From NCBI RefSeq assembly GCF_900100075.1, contig NZ_FNEG01000002.1:186001-250000 (forward strand): a DNA stretch of 64,000 bases. The letters run 5' to 3'. Source of the DNA: Chryseobacterium jejuense (GTDB lineage Bacteria; Bacteroidota; Bacteroidia; Flavobacteriales; Weeksellaceae). The translations under genes and the position numbers were made by a program. The notes under the pieces are model-generated. The model was not told the DNA's origin. It did no database searches and was given only the letters and a program-made list of their open reading frames with translations. Shown in pieces: positions 18,934-27,546 of this stretch. Numbering within the stretch: position 1 is the stretch's first letter; each line of letters starts with the position of its first letter.

Positions 18934-20169
18934 TTAATCTTCAAATTCTTCTCTCAGAATACGTTTAACCTCTTCAATTGTTTCTTCTTCAAGGTCTACC
19001 ATATTTAAAAGACTCTCAGTTTCTTTATCCAATACTGATTTTGCAGTTGTAAGGCCTACTTTCTTAAATTCATCCAAAATCCACTGCTCGATATCGTCAT
19101 TAAATTCTCTCAATTCAACATCGTCATCCTCGCTGGACTCTCTGTAAACATCAATCTCATATCCTGACAACCAAGAAGCCAGTCTAATATTTTGTCCTTG
19201 TTTTCCAATTACTTTAGAAATCTCCTCAACAGGAGTATACACTAACGCATAGTTAGCATCTTCGTTGATGTCAATTTTATTGACGGTAACATTTCCTAAA
19301 GCTCTCTTCACCAAAATCTCAGGGTTTTTAGACCACTGAATAACATCGATGTTTTCATTTCTCAACTCTCTTACTACCCCATGAATTCTGGATCCTTTCA
19401 CACCCACACAAGCTCCTACAGGATCAATTCTGTCATCATAAGCATCTACTGCGATCTTCGCCTTTTCTCCCGGGATTCTCACTACCTTTTTAAGCATGAT
19501 AGTTCCGTCCTGGATTTCAGGAATTTCCAGCTCTAATAATTTCTCTAGGAATTTAGGTGCAGTTCTGGAAATAATAATCTGCGGTTTTGAACCTTTAAAA
19601 TCTACTGTTTCAACAATAGCTCTGATATTCTCACCCTTTTTAAAGAAATCGGATGGGATCTGGTTTTCTTTTGGTAAAATAAATTCGTTTCCTTCATCAT
19701 CTAATAAGATTACATGCTTGTGACGAATGTGGTGGATTTCTCCTACAACGATTTCACCAATTTTATCTCTAAACTGTTCATATAGCATAGCATTGTTATG
19801 CTCTTGAAGTTTTGTAGCCAGAATCTGCTTCAGGGTAAGAATATTTCTTCTTCCCAGCTGCGCAACAGGAATTTCCATTGTAAAGTCTTCACCTACTTCG
19901 AAGGTAGGGTCAATCTTCTTCGCTTCAGAAATTTCAATTTCCAAATCGTCATCTTCAGACATTTCGTCCTCTACAATTGTTTTATTTAAAAATATCTGAA
20001 AATCTCCTTTATCCGGGTTTACAATCACATCAAAGTGGTCATCTGAATCGAATCTTTTTCTCAAAAGAGTCTTCAGTGAATCTTCAATAATTGCCATAAG
20101 ATCAATCTTACTGATCCCCTTTTCGTCTTTAAAATCACCAAAGGATTCAATCAACGCTATATTATCCAT
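18934..20169 (-). CDS. nusA: Transcription termination/antitermination factor NusA
   Basis: NusA binds RNA polymerase and nascent RNA and tunes pausing, termination and antitermination. The 411-residue protein has the N-terminal polymerase-binding domain, an S1 domain (about 135-200, GEIVVGEIHHIRHKHVILL), and two KH domains. GACVGVKGSRIHGVVREL is in KH1, and VIGKQGQNIRLASWLSGYEIDV is the region in KH2 (given here as a landmark, key residues GKQGQN). The acidic tail after KH2 is short. It is the middle gene of the operon, 17 bases after rimP. Confidence 0.96.
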   Translation of the reverse strand: MDNIALIESFGDFKDEKGISKIDLMAIIEDSLKTLLRKRFDSDDHFDVIVNPDKGDFQIFLNKTIVEDEMSEDDDLEIEISEAKKIDPTFEVGEDFTMEIPVAQLGRRNILTLKQILATKLQEHNNAMLYEQFRDKIGEIVVGEIHHIRHKHVILLDDEGNEFILPKENQIPSDFFKKGENIRAIVETVDFKGSKPQIIISRTAPKFLEKLLELEIPEIQDGTIMLKKVVRIPGEKAKIAVDAYDDRIDPVGACVGVKGSRIHGVVRELRNENIDVIQWSKNPEILVKRALGNVTVNKIDINEDANYALVYTPVEEISKVIGKQGQNIRLASWLSGYEIDVYRESSEDDDVELREFNDDIEQWILDEFKKVGLTTAKSVLDKETESLLNMVDLEEETIEEVKRILREEFED

Positions 20170-20186
20170 CTATTCTTTTTTCTTTT

Positions 20187-20654
20187 TTAAAATTTAATTA
20201 CTACTAATGCCTTTTTGATATCAGTGTAAGGAATTTCTTTTTCCTCTTCCACATCCACCTTTCCTTTCCCGATATCTTTCGGTTTACGGTAACGTAAAAC
20301 AAGAGTGACCTTCTCTTCGTCTACTTTTGACAATTCTCCTTCAATTTTAGAAGAATCCTCCAGCATCACCTCAATCTCTCTTCCTATGTTTTTATTGAAC
20401 TGTCTTGGTGTTACTAATGGCTCGCTTAATCCGGCAGACATCACCTGAAGGCTGAAGTCATGCTCTTCACGATCCATATTGAATTCTATTGCACGGCTTG
20501 CATCAAGGCAATCCTGCAAAGAAACTCCATTGTCACCATCTAAAATCACTGTAACATCATCCCCTGCAGAGATCTTAAGATCAATAAGAAAAAGATCTTT
20601 TCTGGTCTCAAGGAATTCATTTAATAATTCTTCAATTCTTTTCTTAAACTCCAT
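20187..20654 (-). CDS. rimP: Ribosome maturation factor RimP
   Basis: RimP helps assemble the 30S subunit. The 155-residue length, the N-terminal alpha/beta domain (VTVILDGDNGVSLQDCLDAS) and the C-terminal SH3-like domain (SAGLSEPLVTPRQFNKNIGR) fit the family. It is the first gene of rimP-nusA-infB, an order conserved in many bacteria. The leader between its promoter and start codon contains a terminator-like hairpin at 20687-20707. Confidence 0.95.
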   Translation of the reverse strand: MEFKKRIEELLNEFLETRKDLFLIDLKISAGDDVTVILDGDNGVSLQDCLDASRAIEFNMDREEHDFSLQVMSAGLSEPLVTPRQFNKNIGREIEVMLEDSSKIEGELSKVDEEKVTLVLRYRKPKDIGKGKVDVEEEKEIPYTDIKKALVVIKF

Positions 20655-20686
20655 ACATTCTTTTATCTTGATTTACAGTACGAAAA

Positions 20687-20707
20687 AAGGCTTTCTTGCG
20701 AAGCCTT
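20687..20707 (-). terminator. Terminator-like hairpin in the rimP leader (possible attenuator)
   Basis: On the minus strand AAGGCTT, a seven-base loop and AAGCCTT form a 7-bp stem followed by TTTTTTCG, counting the stem's final Ts. This has the form of an intrinsic terminator. It lies between the operon's only visible promoter (20732-20762) and the rimP start codon. The upstream neighbour ugd runs the other way, so no other transcript would need to end here. Confidence 0.65.
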
Positions 20708-20731
20708 CCCATTTTTTCCGTAAATCCATTG

Positions 20732-20762
20732 CAAATATACGCTTTTTTTCTAAAAATGCAAA
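20732..20762 (-). promoter_or_regulatory. Promoter of rimP-nusA-infB
   Basis: TATATTTG (20732-20739) and TTTG (20759-20762) on the minus strand are 19 bases apart, a very good Bacteroidetes promoter. The leader to the rimP start would be about 70 bases long. Confidence 0.75.
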
Positions 20763-20836
20763 ATTATCTTATTATCAAGCAAATAGATCAAAATTCATTT
20801 ACATTAAATTAAACAAGTACATGAAGGTATTTTTAT

Positions 20837-20844
20837 TATTTTTG
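20837..20844 (+). promoter_or_regulatory. ugd promoter, -7 element
   Basis: TATTTTTG matches TAnnTTTG and lies 25 bases before the ugd start codon. It is divergent from the rimP promoter. No good TTG is seen at -33. Confidence 0.5.
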
Positions 20845-20869
20845 TCTTTGAATTTAAAAAACAAACATT

Positions 20870-22183
20870 TTGAATATAACGATTGTAGGAACAGGTTATG
20901 TAGGATTAGTTACAGGAACTACTCTTGCAGAGCTTGGCAATTCAGTATACTGTGTTGATATTGATGAAAAAAAAGTAGAAGGTATGAAAAACGGCATCGT
21001 TCCCATCTATGAGCCGAACCTTGAAGAGATGTTCCTTAGAAACATTCAATCTGAAAGATTGTTTTTCACTACCAATTTAAAAGAAGCTTTAGACAAAAGC
21101 GAAGTAATTTATCTGGCATTGCCAACACCTCCAGGAGAGGATGGTTCTGCAGATCTATCTTATGTATTAAAGGTAGCGAACGACATTGGAGAAATGATGA
21201 CCGAGTACAAGGTTGTTGTTAATAAAAGTACGGTTCCTGTAGGCACGGCAGAAAGAGTAAGAGAAGCAATATCTTCTAAAACAAATATTAATTTTGATGT
21301 TGTTTCCAATCCTGAATTTTTAAGAGAAGGTTTTGCCGTTGAAGATTCTATGAACCCTTCAAGAGTAGTTGTAGGCGCCAGCTCTGAAAAGGCAAAAGAT
21401 ATTATGGCAAAAATTTATCAGCCATTTACAAATACCGGTATCCCTATCATTTTCATGGATGAAAAATCTTCTGAGCTCACCAAGTATGCGGCCAATTCAT
21501 TCTTAGCTGTAAAGATTACCTTTATGAATGAAATTGCCAACTACTGTGAAAAAGTAGGTGCAGATGTAGATAAGGTAAGATTAGGAATGGGTAGTGATGA
21601 CAGAATCGGGCACAGATTCCTATTCCCTGGTATCGGATATGGTGGTAGCTGCTTCCCTAAAGATGTAAAAGCTCTTATAAGATCAGGGAAACAGGAAAAT
21701 TTCAACTTTCAGATCCTTGAAGCTACAGAAAACGTAAATACTTCTCAAAAAGTAATACTTGTTTCTGAAATTGAAAAATACTTCAGTGGAAATATTGAAG
21801 GAAAAAAGATCGCTATGTGGGGGCTTGCCTTCAAGGCTAATACAGATGACATCAGAGAGGCATCTTCTTTAGATAATATTGCTCTTTTATTAGAAAAAGG
21901 AGCAACAGTAGTAGCTTATGATGCTATTGCTGAAAACAATGTACAAAAACTTCTGGGAGACAAAATACAATACGCAAAAGGAATGTATGACGCACTAGAA
22001 GATGTAGACGCTTTATTTATTGCTACAGAATGGCCGGAATTCAAAAATCCTAATTTCGAGCTTATGGCTAGGAAAATGAAAAATAAAGTTATTTTTGATG
22101 GAAGGAATATGTATCCGTTAGAAATTCCAGAACAAAATGGATTCTATTATAAAAGTATAGGTAGAAAAACAATTACAAAATAA
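20870..22183 (+). CDS. ugd: UDP-glucose 6-dehydrogenase
   Basis: The enzyme oxidises UDP-glucose twice with NAD+ to UDP-glucuronate, a precursor for acidic surface glycans. The 437-residue protein begins with the Rossmann motif ITIVGTGYVGLVTG and has the family active-site segment GIGYGGSCFPKDV with the catalytic Cys. The start codon is TTG: it is the first codon of the Rossmann strand and no in-frame ATG precedes it. It opens the glycan cluster and is four bases ahead of rfbB. Confidence 0.95.
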   Translation: MNITIVGTGYVGLVTGTTLAELGNSVYCVDIDEKKVEGMKNGIVPIYEPNLEEMFLRNIQSERLFFTTNLKEALDKSEVIYLALPTPPGEDGSADLSYVLKVANDIGEMMTEYKVVVNKSTVPVGTAERVREAISSKTNINFDVVSNPEFLREGFAVEDSMNPSRVVVGASSEKAKDIMAKIYQPFTNTGIPIIFMDEKSSELTKYAANSFLAVKITFMNEIANYCEKVGADVDKVRLGMGSDDRIGHRFLFPGIGYGGSCFPKDVKALIRSGKQENFNFQILEATENVNTSQKVILVSEIEKYFSGNIEGKKIAMWGLAFKANTDDIREASSLDNIALLLEKGATVVAYDAIAENNVQKLLGDKIQYAKGMYDALEDVDALFIATEWPEFKNPNFELMARKMKNKVIFDGRNMYPLEIPEQNGFYYKSIGRKTITK

Positions 22184-22187
22184 AGAA

Positions 22188-23267
22188 ATGAAAAATATCA
22201 TTATTACGGGAGGAGCAGGATTCATTGGATCCCATGTTGTAAGAGAATTTGTAAAAAACAATCCGGAAAGTATGATCATCAACCTTGATGCGCTTACTTA
22301 TGCTGGAAATTTAGAGAATCTGAAAGATATTGAAAATGAGCCTAATTACGTTTTCGAAAAAGCAGATATTACAAAACCTGAAGAACTAAGAAGAGTTTTT
22401 GAAAAATATAACCCAGATGCAGTTGTACATTTAGCTGCAGAAAGTCACGTTGACAGAAGCATCACTGATCCGATGGCATTCATCAATACTAATGTAAACG
22501 GAACAGCCAACCTTCTTAATCTTTGTAAGGAATTCTGGACCTTAAACCCAGATCACACCCATGGAAGATTTCCAAATGAAAAAAGGACAAACCTTTTCTA
22601 TCATGTTTCAACAGATGAAGTTTATGGAAGCTTAGGAGAAACTGGTTTCTTTTTAGAAACTACTTCTTATGATCCGCAATCTCCATACTCCGCATCAAAA
22701 GCTGCTTCAGATCATTTGGTAAGAGCCTATGGAAATACCTACGGAATGCCATTTATTGTTTCAAACTGTTCAAACAATTACGGACCGAACCATTTCCCGG
22801 AAAAATTAATTCCACTTTGTATCTCCAATATCATTAATGAAAGACCATTACCAATTTATGGAGATGGAAAATATACAAGAGACTGGTTATTTGTCATTGA
22901 TCATGCAAGAGCAATTCATCAGATATTCAATGAAGCTAAAACCGGAGAAACTTACAATATCGGAGGATTCAACGAATGGCAAAATATTGATCTGGTAAAA
23001 GAATTGATTAAACAAATGGATGCTAAATTAGGAAAACCTGAAGGGCACTCTGAAAAATTAATCGCTTTTGTAAAGGACAGACCTGGTCATGATAAACGTT
23101 ATGCTATTGATGCCAATAAATTAAACAAAGAGTTGGGTTGGAAACCATCTGTAACATTCGAAGAAGGATTAGGTAAAACGATTGACTGGTACCTTGAAAA
23201 TAAAGAATGGCTGGAAAACGTAACCAGCGGAGATTATCAAAAGTATTACGAAAAACAATACAACTAA
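22188..23267 (+). CDS. rfbB: dTDP-glucose 4,6-dehydratase
   Basis: RfbB (RmlB) converts dTDP-glucose to dTDP-4-keto-6-deoxyglucose with bound NAD+. The 359-residue extended SDR has the NAD motif GGAGFIGSH (8-16), HLAAESHVDRSI, STDEVYGSLG, and YSASKAASDHLVRAY with the catalytic Tyr and Lys. RfbA lies downstream, but the epimerase RfbC and reductase RfbD are not in this window. The product may therefore enter rhamnose synthesis through genes elsewhere or another 6-deoxy sugar. Confidence 0.95.
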   Translation: MKNIIITGGAGFIGSHVVREFVKNNPESMIINLDALTYAGNLENLKDIENEPNYVFEKADITKPEELRRVFEKYNPDAVVHLAAESHVDRSITDPMAFINTNVNGTANLLNLCKEFWTLNPDHTHGRFPNEKRTNLFYHVSTDEVYGSLGETGFFLETTSYDPQSPYSASKAASDHLVRAYGNTYGMPFIVSNCSNNYGPNHFPEKLIPLCISNIINERPLPIYGDGKYTRDWLFVIDHARAIHQIFNEAKTGETYNIGGFNEWQNIDLVKELIKQMDAKLGKPEGHSEKLIAFVKDRPGHDKRYAIDANKLNKELGWKPSVTFEEGLGKTIDWYLENKEWLENVTSGDYQKYYEKQYN

Positions 23268-23300
23268 GAACAAATTCAATCATCAAAAATTTCAATTTTG

Positions 23301-23465
23301 ATGATTTTAAACTTTCGTTACATAGTTCATTTTCTTTTATTAGAAAAAATTAAAAAAGAGTATGGTGGCCAATTGTCCAAAAAACAATTCAGCCCTTTTA
23401 ATGACTCCTGCTATTGGTTTAAATATCAAAATCAGATGAACTATTTAATAGGGAATACCAAATAA
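23301..23465 (+). CDS. Possible 54-residue small protein
   Basis: An ATG-initiated frame of 54 codons fills most of the gap between rfbB and rfbA and stops eight bases before rfbA. It contains [20 protein letters not shown] and ends in YLIGNTK. I do not recognise it. The compact spacing suits an operon gene, but it could also be chance or a remnant, since it is in the same frame as rfbB after that gene's stop codon. Confidence 0.3.
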   Translation: MILNFRYIVHFLLLEKIKKEYGGQLSKKQFSPFNDSCYWFKYQNQMNYLIGNTK

Positions 23466-23473
23466 TAAAAAAG

Positions 23474-24337
23474 ATGAAAGGAATAATATTAGCCGGAGGA
23501 TCCGGAACAAGACTTTACCCTCTAACCATTGCTGTAAGCAAGCAATTAATGCCTGTTTATGATAAACCCATGATTTATTATCCATTATCCACCTTACTTT
23601 TAGCTGGAATTAAGGATATCCTTATCATTACGACTCCACATGACCAAGCTGGATTCATTAAATTGTTAGGCGATGGTTCTCAGATTGGTTGTAATATAGA
23701 ATATGTCGTACAACCAAGCCCGGACGGACTGGCACAAGCCTTTATTCTGGGTGACAAATTTATAGGTAATGATCCTGCAGCACTTGTGTTAGGAGACAAT
23801 ATCTTCTACGGTTCTGAAATGGGAACTTTATTAAAAAACAAAACTAATCCGGATGGAGGTGTTGTTTTCGCGTACCACGTTGCAGACCCTGAAAGATATG
23901 GGGTTGTAGAATTTGATGCTAATTTCAAAGCTGTTTCTATTGAAGAAAAACCTTTAAAACCCAAATCTAATTATGCAGTACCCGGGTTATATTTTTACGA
24001 TAACAATGTAGTGGAAATCGCTAAAAATATAAAACCATCTGAAAGAGGCGAATTGGAAATCACAGACATCAACAATGTTTATCTGAAAAATGCAAAACTT
24101 GAAGTAGGCGTTCTGGACAGAGGCACAGCATGGCTGGATACAGGAACTTTTGATTCACTTAATGATGCTTCAGAATTCGTAAGTGTTATTGAAAAAAGAC
24201 AAGGCTTCAAAATTGGATGTATTGAGGAGATTGCTTTCAGAAATAAATTCATCAATGAAGAAAAATTACTGGAAACAGCTGTTAAATATGGAAAAAGTGG
24301 TTACGGTCAGTACTTGAAACAACTTGTTGGACAATAA
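23474..24337 (+). CDS. rfbA: Glucose-1-phosphate thymidylyltransferase
   Basis: RfbA (RmlA) joins glucose-1-phosphate and dTTP to form dTDP-glucose, the substrate of RfbB. The 287-residue protein starts with the nucleotidyltransferase motif [26 protein letters not shown] holds the metal-binding Asp and [16 protein letters not shown] is typical of the family. A terminator at 24360-24388 follows, so the ugd-rfbB-rfbA block is likely one transcript separate from the export genes. Confidence 0.96.
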   Translation: MKGIILAGGSGTRLYPLTIAVSKQLMPVYDKPMIYYPLSTLLLAGIKDILIITTPHDQAGFIKLLGDGSQIGCNIEYVVQPSPDGLAQAFILGDKFIGNDPAALVLGDNIFYGSEMGTLLKNKTNPDGGVVFAYHVADPERYGVVEFDANFKAVSIEEKPLKPKSNYAVPGLYFYDNNVVEIAKNIKPSERGELEITDINNVYLKNAKLEVGVLDRGTAWLDTGTFDSLNDASEFVSVIEKRQGFKIGCIEEIAFRNKFINEEKLLETAVKYGKSGYGQYLKQLVGQ

Positions 24338-24359
24338 CCCTATCATTTATAAACATAAC

Positions 24360-24388
24360 AAACTATTGGCTTTATAGTCAATAGTTTT
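24360..24388 (+). terminator. Terminator after rfbA
   Basis: AAACTATTG and CAATAGTTT form a 9-bp stem followed by TTG TTC on the plus strand. It lies 23 bases after the rfbA stop codon. Confidence 0.7.
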
Positions 24389-24486
24389 TGTTCATAATAA
24401 CAAATATCAATATATTAGTTGTTATTTTTTAGTTTTATGTAAACAATAATTTACAAGGTAAAAAATCCGGTAAGAATTAATTATTA

Positions 24487-24494
24487 TAAATTTG
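24487..24494 (+). promoter_or_regulatory. Promoter of the ABC export genes, -7 element
   Basis: TAAATTTG matches TAnnTTTG and lies 15 bases before the permease start codon, directly after the rfbA terminator. A -33 TTG is not clear. Confidence 0.5.
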
Positions 24495-24509
24495 TAAAAA
24501 CTTACACAG

Positions 24510-25358
24510 ATGAATGAACCACAGCAAAAGTGGACAGAAACTATTGAAGCCAATCATTCTTTATTTGATTTAAAACTCAAGGAAGTATGGCAATATAAGG
24601 ATCTTATTTACATGTTTGTAAAGAGAGACTTCATATCAAGCTTCAAGCAAACCATTTTAGGACCAATCTGGTTTTTTATCAATCCCATCTTCACCACAAT
24701 CACTTATCTGATTATTTTTGGAAGATTTGCGAAGTTACCTACAGATGGAGCTCCTGGTGTATTATTTTACCTTGCAGGAGTAACTTTATGGAATTATTTT
24801 TCCGGAGCGCTACTGGGGACAACGGCTACCTTTACAGGGAATGCCAATATCTTTGGTAAAGTGTATTTTCCAAGATTAGTAACTCCCATTTCAATTGTTA
24901 TTTCAAACTTAATGCGGTTAAGTGTACAATTTCTCCTATTTCTGACTGTATGGGTATATTATCTTATCAACAATGAGATTTCTCCCAACTGGTGGGTTCT
25001 AGCAACACCTTTTTTACTCATCCTCATGGCTCTTTTTGCTCTGGGAGTGGGAATGATATTTTCAGCACTTACTACAAAATATAAGGATCTAAGTATGCTT
25101 TTAACATTCGGTATAAGCTTATATATGTATGCCACACCGGTAATTTATCCAGTATCTATGTTACCAGGATATTTCAAAAAACTAGCTAGCTTCAATCCAT
25201 TAACAGGTATTTTCGAATGTTTCAAATATGGCTGGCTGGGAGTAGGAGATTTTTCTCCAACAATGTTAATTGTCAGTACCGTTATTATTTTAATTCTTCT
25301 TGTTATAGGAGTGGTTACCTTCAACAAGGTTGAAAAAACATTTATGGACACGGTATAA
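24510..25358 (+). CDS. wzm: Polysaccharide ABC export permease
   Basis: The 282-residue inner membrane protein belongs to the ABC-2 family that exports O-antigen or capsule polysaccharide. Six membrane segments can be picked out, starting near residue 50, after an amphipathic N-terminus with KRDFISSFKQTILGPIWFF, a hallmark of Wzm/KpsM proteins. Its ATPase partner follows 52 bases downstream. The pair indicates that the glycan is completed in the cytoplasm and exported as a chain. Confidence 0.93.
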   Translation: MNEPQQKWTETIEANHSLFDLKLKEVWQYKDLIYMFVKRDFISSFKQTILGPIWFFINPIFTTITYLIIFGRFAKLPTDGAPGVLFYLAGVTLWNYFSGALLGTTATFTGNANIFGKVYFPRLVTPISIVISNLMRLSVQFLLFLTVWVYYLINNEISPNWWVLATPFLLILMALFALGVGMIFSALTTKYKDLSMLLTFGISLYMYATPVIYPVSMLPGYFKKLASFNPLTGIFECFKYGWLGVGDFSPTMLIVSTVIILILLVIGVVTFNKVEKTFMDTV

Positions 25359-25410
25359 ACTGTATTTTGAAGATAAAAACACCTGAATAAAAAATTTAAA
25401 ACACTACAAC

Positions 25411-26652
25411 ATGCTAGCTTTAAAAGCAGAAAACATATCAAAACAATATCGTCTGGGCGAAGTGGGAACCGGTACTTTATCACATGACCTCAACAGATTT
25501 TGGCATAAGGTAAGAGGTAAAGAAGATCCTTATTTTAAGATTGGTGAAGCCAATGACCGAAGCTCCAAAGGAAACTCTGACTACGTTTGGTCACTCCGTG
25601 ATATCAACTTTGAAATTGAACAAGGAGATGCTGTAGGAATAATAGGTAAAAATGGTGCTGGAAAATCAACACTTTTAAAACTTTTAAGTAAAGTAACTAA
25701 ACCTACCACAGGTAAAATCTTTACAAATGGGAGAATAGCATCTCTATTAGAAGTAGGAACCGGCTTTCACCCTGAAATGACTGGCCGCGAAAATGTATTT
25801 CTAAATGGGGCAATTCTTGGAATGACGAGAAAAGAAATCAAGCGTAAATTTGATGAGATTGTAGATTTTTCGGGAGTAGAAAGGTATATTGACACTCCTG
25901 TTAAAAGATATTCTTCGGGAATGTACGTACGTCTCGCATTTGCTGTAGCTGCACATTTAGAGTCTGAAATTCTAATTGTTGACGAAGTATTAGCGGTAGG
26001 TGATGCAGAATTTCAGAAAAAATGTCTGGGAAAAATGGGTGATGTTACCAAAGGAGAAGGAAGAACTATTCTTTTCGTAAGTCATAACCTTCCCAGTATC
26101 TTACAGCTTTGTAAGAAAGGAATTCTTTTAGAACATGGGTTATTAAAAGAATCTGCAGATATTAGTACAATCATCAGCATGTACACCCATAATGCTGAAA
26201 GCGAAGATATCATTCCTAACTCTAACAAAGATGTCTACTTGAAATCTTTCAAATCATATACTGAAGATGACCTTGAAAGCAATTTACAAACGGCCAAAAA
26301 TGGTGTTTTGGAATTTAATATTTATTCAAACAAAAATTTAAAAAACGTTAAAATAGGTATTGGTTTCAATGATGACATGGGTAACAGGCTATTCACTCCT
26401 TTCTCTGGTCATTTTCAAAAAATGTTTGATCTATCAATTGGAGAAAATACGATTTATTGCACATTAGATAATTTTCCATTAAAATCAGGCAAATATACCT
26501 GTGAAATTTACATTGGTGACAATACTGAAACACTTGACTACTACGATAAAGGACTCATAGTTAATGTAAAAGACAACTTCACCTTAGAAAAACCTGACTA
26601 TTCGCAAGGATATTTTATAATAAACCAAAAATGGACAAATGAGAGAAAATAA
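25411..26652 (+). CDS. wzt: Polysaccharide ABC export ATPase with C-terminal extension
   Basis: The ATPase partner of the permease. In 413 residues it has Walker A GKNGAGKS (79-86), signature YSSGMYVRL, and Walker B ILIVDEVLAVGD. Residues about 285-410 form an extra domain that fits the carbohydrate-binding Wzt_C family (strands such as VKIGIGFNDDMGNRLFTPFS). In E. coli O8/O9a this domain recognises the modified chain end. The 3' end overlaps the methyltransferase gene by 14 bases. Confidence 0.93.
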   Translation: MLALKAENISKQYRLGEVGTGTLSHDLNRFWHKVRGKEDPYFKIGEANDRSSKGNSDYVWSLRDINFEIEQGDAVGIIGKNGAGKSTLLKLLSKVTKPTTGKIFTNGRIASLLEVGTGFHPEMTGRENVFLNGAILGMTRKEIKRKFDEIVDFSGVERYIDTPVKRYSSGMYVRLAFAVAAHLESEILIVDEVLAVGDAEFQKKCLGKMGDVTKGEGRTILFVSHNLPSILQLCKKGILLEHGLLKESADISTIISMYTHNAESEDIIPNSNKDVYLKSFKSYTEDDLESNLQTAKNGVLEFNIYSNKNLKNVKIGIGFNDDMGNRLFTPFSGHFQKMFDLSIGENTIYCTLDNFPLKSGKYTCEIYIGDNTETLDYYDKGLIVNVKDNFTLEKPDYSQGYFIINQKWTNERK

Positions 26653-27424
26653 TATTGAAGAAGAACTATTCTGTACAAATTTTGAACTGAGAAATCTTTC
26701 CGATTTACTTGTATATGGAAAAGCAGAAAGATGGGTGTATGGCTTTATGTTAAAAAAATATGAAGATGAACATCTTGACCGATATAAATATGCACAAAAC
26801 TATACAAAAGGTAAAAAAGTGTTGGATATTGCCTGCGGTTGTGGCTATGGAACTTATCTTCTTGCAAATAAAGGAGAAGCAGAGTCTATAATTGGTGTAG
26901 ATTTAAGTAATGAAGCAGTTCGTTACGGAAATTATAGATATCCTCATCATAATTTGAAAAGATTAGTAGAAGATGGAGTACAATACAAAAACGAATACCC
27001 TTTTGATGTAATAGTAAGCTTTGAAACTATTGAGCATGTTCCCAACTACATTGACTTTATTGATAATTTATATAATAATTTAAGCAATGACGGCGTTTTA
27101 TTAATTTCTACTCCTATTACTAAAATCACCAATACAAAACCCAACAACCCTTTTCACGTTATTGAATGGAACTTCTATGATTTCCATAAGCTGTTTTCAG
27201 ATAAATTTGAAATCGTAGAGATCATGCTGCAGCAGGTAAAAATACCGGGTGAAAGAAAAAGAAAGGAATATACTCTTAAAAACCGTATACTAAACAGAAT
27301 ATCCCCGGAAGAGGTAATAAATATAACTGGAAAAGATTTTGAAAAATTTACCAATCAGTATGATATGAATCTATGCGATGAAGGGTATCAGTTATTGGTT
27401 TTGAAAAAAAAATCTAGTATTTAA
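26639..27424 (+). CDS. SAM-dependent methyltransferase next to Wzt
   Basis: A 261-residue class I methyltransferase. The SAM-binding motif VLDIACGCGYGTYLLA lies near residues 60-75, followed by GVDLS (motif II) and VIVSFETIEHVPNYIDF. The gene overlaps wzt by 14 bases, so the products are translationally linked. A role in capping the chain with a methyl group recognised by Wzt is inferred by analogy with E. coli O8/O9a, where WbdD also has a kinase. No kinase domain is visible here. Confidence 0.85.
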   Translation: MRENNIEEELFCTNFELRNLSDLLVYGKAERWVYGFMLKKYEDEHLDRYKYAQNYTKGKKVLDIACGCGYGTYLLANKGEAESIIGVDLSNEAVRYGNYRYPHHNLKRLVEDGVQYKNEYPFDVIVSFETIEHVPNYIDFIDNLYNNLSNDGVLLISTPITKITNTKPNNPFHVIEWNFYDFHKLFSDKFEIVEIMLQQVKIPGERKRKEYTLKNRILNRISPEEVINITGKDFEKFTNQYDMNLCDEGYQLLVLKKKSSI

Positions 27425-27546
27425 ATAAAAATATTTAATAATTATTCTGAAAAAAGAATCAGCTAAGTCTTGCATTGCGACTTTATTATTTGTACGCATG
27501 ATTCATAGTTTTTAATCGGAAAGTGTAACATATAAAACCTGATAAA

